Below are positions 56,150-64,000 of a stretch of DNA of 64,000 nucleotides, piece after piece. Origin of the DNA: Sciurus carolinensis. Taxonomy: Eukaryota; Chordata; Mammalia; Rodentia; Sciuridae. The notes beneath the pieces are model-generated. The model saw only the letters and a program-made list of their open reading frames with translations, was not told the DNA's origin and did no database searches. Each line of letters starts with the position of its first letter. Within the stretch, counting starts at the first letter, position 1. The stretch lies in contig NC_062213.1 of the NCBI RefSeq assembly GCF_902686445.1, forward strand, positions 141,072,491-141,136,490, written 5' to 3'. Both the position numbers and the translations under genes were made by a program.

Positions 56150-56425
56150 CTTCTACTCACTCTGGATGTTCCTCACCCCCATTCCCTTTCCACCTCTTCC
56201 TCTACTTTCTCTTCTTCCACCTTAACCTCTTCTTCCTTCTCCACTTCCTCCTTCCATCTTTCCTCCTCTTCTTTCCCTTCCTCTTCCTACTCCTCCTCCA
56301 CCAGCACCAATTTTGTCTCTTCTTCTTCTCTTCCTTCTCCACCACTTCCTCCTGCTTCTCCTCTCTTTCCTCTTCTTTTTCTCCTCCTTATCCCCCACTT
56401 CCCCCTCCTACCCCATCTCTGATTT
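56150..56425. repeat. Polypyrimidine (CTT/CCT-rich) tract
   Basis: About 275 bases are almost entirely C and T on the plus strand, with few interruptions. The serine- and leucine-rich frames at 56123-56422 and 56313-56549 come from this composition and are not genes. Confidence 0.92.
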
Positions 56426-57185
56426 TCTTACATTGATCCCTGTAGTTGACATAACAGGTACCGAAGTCCTAGTCATGAAAAAAATGTATGGAAATACAGT
56501 GGTTGGGAAAGAAACCAACAGGTCCTCAAATAAACCTTCCTGCCCTTGATTTCCTTCTTTCTTTTCCTTCCCTTTTTACTCTTTTCTAAAATATTTGATA
56601 TGTTAAATTATAATCTCATGTAAAATACTGCCAACTTTCAGTGTGGACATTGAAAGGAAAGCAAGGAAAAAACAAACTTCTTAAAGCTGTCCTAAAATTT
56701 CATTTCCTGTCCTAAAATTTTATTACAGTACTCCAACTGTTTCGGAGAGGCAGTTGGCACTATGGGATTCTAAGCACCAAGAGATGTATACACTAAAGAT
56801 TCCTTTCAGCCTAGTGGATTTTCTAAGTTCTCTTGTTATCTTATTTGGCTGAAATGAGCAGTTAGGTTTAATGAGACATAATTAGAGAACAAACAAACAT
56901 AAAGCTGGGATTGGAAAGAAAATACATCTAGTAACATCCCTGTATAAAAATAATATGGTTTTTCCTTATTTGATTTTTTTGTTTATTTGTATTTGGAATC
57001 CTTTCCTCCTTATTTTTTCATGTAAATTATGACCCTCTAAACTTCAAATGATAGGACATTTGAATTACATTTCTCTGTGTTGGTACTATCCTTCAAATAA
57101 ATGAAGTTGTTGAGTATGTGCAGAAAAAAGTTGTTGACTGTAATTGGAGGGTTAAAGATTGGAGAGTAAATACCTAGATCTTCAA
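56426..57185. other. No recognised feature
   Basis: Unassigned AT-rich DNA. Confidence 0.45.
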
Positions 57186-57197
57186 AAACCAAGTTTT

Positions 57198-57331
57198 AAA
57201 AAAAAATTTATTCTAGTTGTAGATGGACACAATATCTTTATTTTACTTAATTATTTTTATGCAATTGCTGAGGATCAAACCCAGTACCTCACACATGTTA
57301 GGTGAGTCCTATACCACTGAACCACAACCCC
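57198..57331 (-). mobile_element. ID-type SINE with 3' tail, minus strand, perfect TSD
   Basis: The left side holds the tail phrase 'agttgtagatggacacaata', which I associate with squirrel ID SINEs; the right side holds the inverted ID unit ('ctgaggatcaaacccagtac', 'ccactgaaccacaacccc'). The 12-base 'aaaccaagtttt' is duplicated exactly at 57186-57197 and 57332-57343. Confidence 0.95.
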
Positions 57332-57343
57332 AAACCAAGTTTT

Positions 57344-58066
57344 GACAGGAATTTAAATTACCTATAGTCAGATCACTAATAAAATAGCCAACATCCTAAA
57401 GGAAATGATTTTAGAAATATCTGAGATCATTTCTGCTCTTTGAATAATTGTAAGTATAATTAAGGGAAGATATCAACTTTAAAAGGAAATATAAAATTTA
57501 GGTCTTATTCTGTTTTGAATAATAAAGATCTCATTTGCTTTTCTGTAAGTAAAGTAACAGCAAAATACCCAACTAGGGCAATTATCTTCTGCCAATATAC
57601 ATTTTTCTTAGCAATTTAAATATGATTCAGACTTAAAATTGTTTCTATTCAACAACTGTTTATACCTGGATGAGGTGAAGTTTGAGTTGTTAGTGGAGTG
57701 AATTCCATATTCACTCACATAATATTACAACAAATTTTCAGAAACTCTTCAATATTAAAATGCCTTACGTAGAGAATACATTATTTAATCACTAAATAGG
57801 ATACTAATGAATCTTTATTAAACCTTGCAGATAAACATTGTATTGACATCTAGTGGCTATAGAGGCTGATAACAGACTATGCTGAAAGCACATGGCTTAA
57901 TATGTTTTCCACTTAAAATTCTCTAAAATAAAAAAAAAAAATAGGCAAAGTATATGTAAAATACTGAATTGTAAAATCTTTTTGTACTGATATGTTAAGT
58001 GTCAGGAAAGAATTTGAGATGATGTGAAGAAAGAATCATATTATGACTGTGGAATATACAGAAAAC
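57344..58066. other. No recognised feature
   Basis: Unassigned AT-rich DNA. Confidence 0.45.
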
Positions 58067-58073
58067 ACTTAGA

Positions 58074-58308
58074 TCTGGGTGGGATGGGGCGGACACACTT
58101 ATAGTGTCAGCTACTCAGGAGGCCCAGGCAAGAGGATGGAAAATCCAAGGCCAGCCTCAAAGCAAGACCCTGTCTCAAAATAAAAAATAAAAATTGGTGA
58201 GGATATAGCTCAGTGGTAGAGTGCTTTTCTAGAATACACGAGACTTCCACTTAAACCACAGGACCCAAAGTAAAAGCAAAAACAAAACACACACAACAAA
58301 ACCCAGGT
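58074..58308 (+). mobile_element. B1-ID composite SINE, plus strand, diverged
   Basis: 'agctactcaggaggcccagg' and 'aaggccagcctcaaagcaag' form B1; 'aggatatagctcagtggtag' forms the start of ID. The 7-base 'acttaga' flanks it at 58067-58073 and 58309-58315. Confidence 0.85.
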
Positions 58309-58384
58309 ACTTAGAGATAGGTTTACTGAGATATGTAAATAGCACTAGTGTCACCACAATTTACAGACTTCCTCCTCTCTTCTA

Positions 58385-58585
58385 GGCCAACAATGTGCTT
58401 AACAAATTTAGACCTTAAAAATATCCTTCAAATAAGATATTGTTTACCCTTTCCCGTTACCAATGAGAAAACAGACCATGAGGGGTTAAATTATTTGTTT
58501 AAGTTTACACAACTAACAAAACTGCAGTCAGAATTTAAAACTAGATCTGTCCAAATCTCAAGTACAAAATCAGATAAACCGCTCC
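58385..58585 (-). mobile_element. MIR SINE, minus strand
   Basis: 'ccaacaatgtgcttaacaaa', 'taccaatgagaaaacagacc', 'tttaagtttacacaactaac' and 'agaatttaaaactagatctg' follow inverted MIR in the correct order. The 94-codon frame at 58348-58632 overlaps it and is spurious. Confidence 0.78.
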
Positions 58586-58961
58586 TCTTTATAAATATGC
58601 AAACAGCTCTGTATGTTAATACCATCATTTAAAATTAGCAAATTAAAAAAAATGATTAATCATTTTAACTCCCATTTTAAAAATTCTGCAACAACTGAAT
58701 CTTGCCTTTCCATTCTTGAGCTGTTATTCTCTTTACATGTTGATTTTAACTTGTGTCTATAGCCCAGGACCTGACACTCATAATTGTGTGACACATATAT
58801 TTAGTAGTTCAGAAACACAACACACCCACAAAGAAGATAGAGTGCTCTCACTCATGTATATTTTTACAGCTTAAGAAAAATCTTTTTTGTGTATTTCTTT
58901 TCCTGTGAAAGGCATATTTAAAAAACTGTTAAAGAAAAGTGCCAAGGAAAGCAGCAAATTT
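58586..58961. other. No recognised feature
   Basis: Unassigned DNA. Confidence 0.45.
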
Positions 58962-59050
58962 AGGGCCAGGGGTGTAGTTCCATGATGGAGAGCTTGCATA
59001 GCATGATTGAGGGCCTGGGTTCCAATCTCTAGCACCATTAAAAAAGCAAC
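58962..59050 (+). mobile_element. ID-type SINE, plus strand
   Basis: 'ggccaggggtgtagttccat' and 'gcctgggttccaatctctag' mark the box regions, followed by a short A-run. Confidence 0.85.
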
Positions 59051-60312
59051 CAAGATTAGAAGAGTAAGTTGAGAAAATAGAAGAAGGTGATTTGGCAAAG
59101 GAGAATGTAGGAAGTGAAAGAGGGTTGGAAACAAGAAAGGGAAGAGGAACAGTTGGGGACCTGGAGCAGCGGGGGCAGGGCGGGGAGTAGACTCTGTTAA
59201 GGGCAATGGTGAGTGGGAGCTTAGGGGACAGAGCAGGTTTAACGAGGTATTCACTAAGCTCAGTTCATGTAGGAACCTGACCTTGAGGTGGAAAGCAAAA
59301 AAATAGCCCTTCTTTCTACAATTGTTCAAGTAAGTGCACAATTCACCTAATCCGATAGAGAATAAAGCACAGACACAGACATATGTAACTCAGTCCTGTT
59401 TCTTCCTTCCTGGTTTTTTGGAGGATTCTGACTCAATATGAGGTGTGTGCATCTGGATAAAATGAGGTGAGGAAAGAAGAAGAACAGGCATAAGGAACAA
59501 ATGTGTTTCTAGCAGGAACTCTAGAGAGGCTTTGGTCACCCGTGCTGTGAAACCTCCCCCTGCACACATCCCTTTGGTGCAGATCCTTCAGTCACCAAGC
59601 ATTGCTATCCACACAGAGACCTGCTGTCATCCAGATCTGTAATTCCAGGTTAGTGTGCCACTGAATGCAACTTTGGGGAAAGAGACCAAGGAGAAGAATT
59701 GGATAAGATGTGCTTAAGAAACACACTGATGAGGGGTTCATAATCAGCAAGGGCAATGACAAGAAATCTGACAGTAGCATTTTCATACAGAAAAGCAATA
59801 TGTCTACTGGATGGCAGAAAACTAGAGTCTGAAATAGCGAAGTCCACTATAATGAGATTAAAAAATCACTAAGGATCTTAACTTAGCTCTTGGATGAAGA
59901 TTAAAGAAAGGAACGGAGTCTGCCTGTGGGTTTTTGGATAAAAGAAGTAGGTAACATTGAAAAGGAAACTTTTTCATGCTTAAACTGGTGTTAAGATACC
60001 AAAGATGGCTAACGATAGGAAATGGAATAAGAGCTGAAAACTCGGAGGGATAACAGTTGATCTGTAGTTATTTAGCAGATGCAAGAGTATAAAAGGGAAA
60101 ATAAGAAAGTTGAGAGCAGATGAGAGGCTGTTGGCTAGTTTGAAAGAAGCACTGGGTACGTTGATATCCTTAAAAAAAAAAAAAAAACTGCAGAACAAGC
60201 ACTCATGAACTTGAAATCAACAGCAAGGGAAGCACTTCTTTCTGCTATGTGTAACAGAGGGTATTGATGTCTCTTCAGATCAATTTAGAGAAAACGGAAG
60301 CAGAATATACAA
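59051..60312. other. Unassigned purine-rich DNA
   Basis: Much of 59060-59180 and 59880-60130 is purine-rich and may be a very old repeat that I cannot place. The 156-codon minus frame at 58871-59341 runs across an ID SINE and this purine-rich DNA, and is not taken as a gene. Confidence 0.45.
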
Positions 60313-60673
60313 CAGAGTTTCTCAAATTTTGCTGCATATTAGAATCTCCTGGAGATTATAAAAATTTCTTTATAGCTAGATTGGACCTGCATCAAGAAAT
60401 CAGAATGTGTGAACTGAGAGTCAAGTCTTTTTTTTTTACTTTGGTACTGGGGATTAAACTCAGTGGTGCCTTATCAGTGAGCTATATCCCCAGTCCTTTT
60501 TTTAATTTAAAATTCTTAGGGTCTCAATAAGTTGCTGATGCTGACCTCAAACGTGCAATCCTCCTGCCTCAGCCTCCTGAGATGCTGGAATTACAGGTGT
60601 ATCCCAATGTGCCCAGATAAATTTTAAAAGATTCTCAAGTGATTTCAATTGCAAAAAAATCCGAGAAACACTG
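60313..60673 (+). mobile_element. MER20-like hAT transposon with nested SINE
   Basis: The element starts 'cagagtttctcaaatttt' and ends 'ccgagaaacactg', which are inverted-repeat partners. 'ttagaatctcctggagatta' and 'attctcaagtgatttcaatt' match the MER20 body. A SINE at 60428-60617 interrupts it, so the original element was about 170 bases. The flanking 8-mers do not match. Confidence 0.82.
60428..60617 (-). mobile_element. B1-ID composite SINE, minus strand
   Basis: 'ggtactggggattaaactca', 'gctatatccccagtcc' and an inverted B1 ('tcctcctgcctcagcctcct', 'ggaattacaggtgtatccca'). It is nested within the MER20-like element. Confidence 0.9.
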
Positions 60674-61439
60674 ATAGAGGGTACTTTAAAATTTTGGAGG
60701 GAAATTGAAGAGTAGGTAGAGGGTGGATATGTTAGAAACAAAACAAAAGAAAACAAAAAAGACAGAAATCATCCTGTGATGTGGGAGATGGGGCTTATTA
60801 ATGATTTACATAAATCCTAACACTAGCCATTCCCTGGACTATTTGTTTTCCTGACCCCTGACTTCCACTGAGGCTCTCTCACCGATTATTTTTGTTATTG
60901 TGATGCATTGGATTTTCTCTTGCCATCTCAGTATATTAACATACTGAGCACACAAATTACCGAACTTTGTATGTCAATTGAAAAACGAAAAATGCTAGGT
61001 TGATGAAAACTTGGCATAAATTAGTCACAACATATTCAAAAATGCAGCCTGAATGCTGAGCTACATACAGGATATGCATAAAAATCTGATGTGGTGATTA
61101 TTTCATGCACAGGGTATTGGATTTATGGTATCATCCTTTAAATATTAACAACTTATGTGTATCAGAAATGCTTCCATTCAAATTTAGGAGGTGACTTCAA
61201 ATAACACATCTTGCTTTGCTTTGGTTTTGCTTTTAAAAAACAGAGTTAATGTTCAGTGTTGTCACAGAAAATTTCTTTTTCCCAGGAGAAGCGAAATTGT
61301 ATTTAAAAATCCTGGCAAAAGATGGGGTGCATCTTATTTTTCTTCTTTGATTAGACTTATTTAATTCTGCATTATGTGCCTTTGCTTTGATGCCAAACAA
61401 GATTAAATTTTCAAGTGTAGTTTGCTAAATTTATAATGT
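60674..61439. other. Unassigned DNA
   Basis: No repeat or gene that I can name. Confidence 0.45.
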
Positions 61440-61650
61440 GAATTTAAAACAAAATTACTTATAAGAAACCAACATCAGCACCTAGGGACAAAGCTGAGCT
61501 ATTAGCATAATTTACACCAGTGAGGATATTCCACCCTAATTATTTGTGGCCAATTATCAATTACTGGTCAATGCTAGAATCATTCACTATAATTATTTCC
61601 CCAAGGTATCTCCCTGGATATAATGGAGAGTTTCATTCTATTTCTTTCTT
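61440..61650. promoter_or_regulatory. Homeodomain-motif cluster (candidate regulatory DNA)
   Basis: TAATTA cores at 61537-61542 and 61590-61595 and CAATTA cores at 61551-61556 and 61558-61563 fall within 60 bases, in DNA without visible repeats. Such clusters are common in developmental enhancers, but AT-rich DNA also produces them by chance. Confidence 0.22.
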
Positions 61651-62039
61651 TAGAAAAACAATATTTTGGGTTTTTTTTTTTTTTTTAACAAGATTTTCAC
61701 TCTATGAGAAAAATCAAATTTAAACCTTTACTACTAAGAATTTCTCTGAGATTTTAAATCTTTGGATCTTAAATATCTAAAATAACAGGCTGAAAATATT
61801 CATGGTTGACTTGGGAAATTTCTAGAAAAGAACATCTCAAATCTTACTATTTCATCTGTATAATTTTTCGTTAATTTCAATTCTGAAAAAGTTTTTGAAT
61901 TTGAAAAGATTAATTTACAGTGAAGTTCACATTTTTAACATTAATTCTTTTCCTTACATATATAGTTCCTTTCTATTAAAATCAATCTCAAAGCCTGCAA
62001 ACACCAACCTTACATTTGAATTCCTAATGACTCCTCCTA
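61651..62039. other. No recognised feature
   Basis: AT-rich DNA with a T-run near 61671-61686. Confidence 0.45.
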
Positions 62040-62190
62040 TTGTCTCATTTCTGTTTGAACCTGTCAATCAATAGTGAAAAGTGCTAATCATTCCCAGAAA
62101 CCCCAATCTTGCTCACAAAAGTACCAGTCACTGAAAAAAATAATACCGATTGGTCATGGATGGGCAGGAAATCTCACTAGGGATCTATGA
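62040..62190 (+). repeat. Unassigned dispersed repeat, copy 2
   Basis: Counterpart of 54222-54365: 'gaaaagtgctaatc', 'acaaaagtaccagtcactga', 'attggtcatggatgggcagg' and 'tctcactagggatcta' align in order. The orientation is the same as in copy 1. Confidence 0.6.
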
Positions 62191-63090
62191 ACACAATGGA
62201 ATTTATTAAGTCCATTTTGCTCAAGTCCAGCTCTCCCTGCATGCAAGGAGGAGGAACCTTAATTTCAAAGTCAGTCAAAATCAACCAAGGTAACTTATAT
62301 TTATTAGCTAGGCTCTAACTGAAGCACTGGGAAGTTTCTCAGTTCATGCTTATGGCTTTTGAGAATAGCAGCAGCATTATTTTTATTTTTCATTTTTCTC
62401 CCTTTCTTTCTAAAGATAGGGAAGAGAGTTGGTTGCATCCTAGTTGTTTTAAATCCTTCATTGGTCCATGTTCTTTTTCAGCTCATAATTTTCAAACTTC
62501 AAACTTCATTCTTTTATGTAACTAAACATCCTCAAGAAAAAATATTTCCTATTAATTCTCCCTATGCAGCAGTGACTCTTCTCAAAGCCACAGCTGCATT
62601 TATTACTGAAAAACAGTTACAATGTGTATATAAGCATGGTTCATAAGGTACTGTAGCCTCTAGTCATAGAAGGGGACAAAGTTCAGCAGTCTTATTGTCC
62701 ACATTATGCACAACACCAACTTTCTTACAGTTCCCCTTCTTTTTTACTTTGTAACTCCTGCTTATTTGCCTTCTTAGAGGGGGGAGTTGCAGAGGGCTGG
62801 TGTGAAGGAAGAGGAAGACAGTCCTATCTTTGAAGGATAAACAGTAATTACCTTGTAGAAATCTCTGGAGTGATCGATTACCTCTCTGGTTTATAAGAAC
62901 AGAACTGGGAATACACAATAATTGATTTCTATTACTTATGTGTATTTTCCTTTTAACTTTTCGAAGAAGCAACACAGTTTAATTGACATTAATTTCAGAC
63001 TACATATTTTTATGACTTCTGTTGGCTGGAATTAAAATGAACAGAGTTGCTAGCCCCATGAGCCATATTATCAATGGAAAACAGAAAGAC
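62191..63090. other. No recognised feature
   Basis: Unassigned DNA. Frames at 62359-62646 and 62664-62975 have no recognisable motif. Confidence 0.45.
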
Positions 63091-63126
63091 GTGTATGTGT
63101 GTATGTGTGTGTGTGTGTGTGTGTGA
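63091..63126. repeat. (TG)n microsatellite
   Basis: A TG run with two TATG interruptions at its left end. Confidence 0.93.
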
Positions 63127-64000
63127 AAGAGATTATGTTTTATGCCATTGCACACTTTGTACCTATCACAAAACTGTTTTTGATTTTTAATGTAGGTAGT
63201 TGTTAGGTTTAGACTGATTTAAAGGAACTTCAGGGTTTATCCCAATGTGAAACTAAAAAGCGACCACAGCACAATCTGGCATAAGCACAACAAAGGTGAA
63301 ACTTTTTCTGTGCAAGTGAGACCATCAAGTGCAGGATAGCTGTGTGGGCGGGTCAAGCTGGGCGTCATGAGACATGGAGTTGTGTTGTCCCTGCTGTGAT
63401 GTCACAATCCAGTCAAGTTCCTGTGAAATTGTGAGGATCTGGATTTATGTAACCTACGTCTTCAACTTATACTTTTTTATATCATGAAAATCAGACATGT
63501 TTTAGAATAACTGTATTCCATTCACTGACTGAGAAATTGAGGCATCTATGGCTACACAATGTATTCAGAGCAAAAAAAAAAAAAAAAATTAAAAGGACCC
63601 TGCAATAGGCATCAGCAATGGCCTTGGGCTATATAATATTTTACCATTAGAAAAATAAAATAGAGAGATGGTATGCTTAGAGGCATCATATTTCCTGACT
63701 TCTTACAGATTACTTCTGGAATATTACTCTGACACTTCACATATTCGATACGTCAATTATATACATTTCACATTATGTGATAAATACTGGTTAATTGGTC
63801 ATTTCCCCCTTTTATGAAAGGATGCTCCCTTTTAAATTTTTAATTTCCATCACTTTACCTAGGGTCTAACACATTTGAGTTAATAGAAAATGTGTGTGAA
63901 ATAAGTTTACAATTATGAAACCCTGCAGGACTGATTATATCATTCAGGCAGATGCTTAGATTTCCATGTTTTCATTGTTTGGACAAAAGTGATTACGATA
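63127..64000. other. No recognised feature
   Basis: Unassigned DNA. A 17-A run lies near 63572-63588, and a weak MIR-like phrase ('actgagaaattgaggcatct') lies near 63527. Confidence 0.45.

Noticed and set aside
56123..56549. Serine-rich and leucine-rich frames that resemble a low-complexity protein
   Set aside because: They are translations of a polypyrimidine tract.
58871..59341. 156-codon minus-strand frame
   Set aside because: It crosses an ID SINE and purine-rich DNA. The proline, leucine and serine bias reflects base composition.
1..64000. CRISPR arrays, operons, prophage or other prokaryotic systems
   Set aside because: The content is mammalian: SINEs, L1, MIR, MaLR LTRs and poly(A) tails. 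Tandem words here are microsatellites or one minisatellite.

Overview
This window is mammalian nuclear DNA and reads as an AT-rich, gene-poor stretch, either intergenic or deep in an intron. The repeats point to a rodent of the squirrel group (ground squirrel, marmot or relative). There are many copies of a tRNA-derived ID-type SINE, several with a tail typical of sciurids, and many copies of a composite SINE made of a 7SL-derived B1 monomer joined to an ID unit. The lineage call is from recognition, not from a database search. I found no protein-coding exon, rRNA, functional tRNA or other RNA gene that I can support. Apart from LINE-1 remnants, the open reading frames are short and mostly fall in repeats or low-complexity DNA.

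Layout. 1-3.5 kb: an L2-like remnant, a minus-strand L1 split by two SINEs, an LTR-like remnant and a MIR. 5.5-9.1 kb: an old minus-strand L1, a minus-strand MaLR LTR, further L1 3' ends and SINEs. 10-13.4 kb: a SINE with a perfect target-site duplication (TSD), several MIRs and an MLT1-like LTR. 13.5-16.9 kb: the youngest-looking element, a 5'-truncated plus-strand L1 whose ORF2 remnant is open except for one upstream stop and one single-base frameshift. 17-27 kb: mostly unassigned DNA with scattered SINEs and a MER2-like Tigger. 27.9-29.5 kb: an (AC)n microsatellite, a solo MaLR LTR and an old L1. 29.5-37.5 kb: largely repeat-free, with MIRs and sequence that looks like candidate regulatory DNA. 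37.5-41.8 kb: a dense nest of SINEs and an MER5A-like element within old L1. 41.8-47.5 kb: mostly unassigned. 47.5-48.4 kb: a layered set of insertions. 48.4-51.2 kb: repeat-poor, including a candidate conserved element. 51-64 kb: MIRs, SINEs, a MER20-like element, simple repeats and two copies of a dispersed sequence I could not assign.

How the parts relate. The elements date one another by nesting. SINEs interrupt L1s, LTR-like DNA, MIR and MER20. The clearest case is a B1-ID SINE (47775-48331) that was later split by a retro-insertion carrying a short L1 3' end, about 245 bases of other DNA, a polyadenylation signal and a poly(A) tail. Both layers keep perfect TSDs, and the inner layer fits L1-mediated 3' transduction.

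No obviously new biological system is visible. The most useful leads are the transduction-like insertion, the double 3' end of the young L1, an unassigned dispersed repeat pair, a microexon-like splice cassette at 42781-42803 and several repeat-free stretches with transcription-factor-like motifs.
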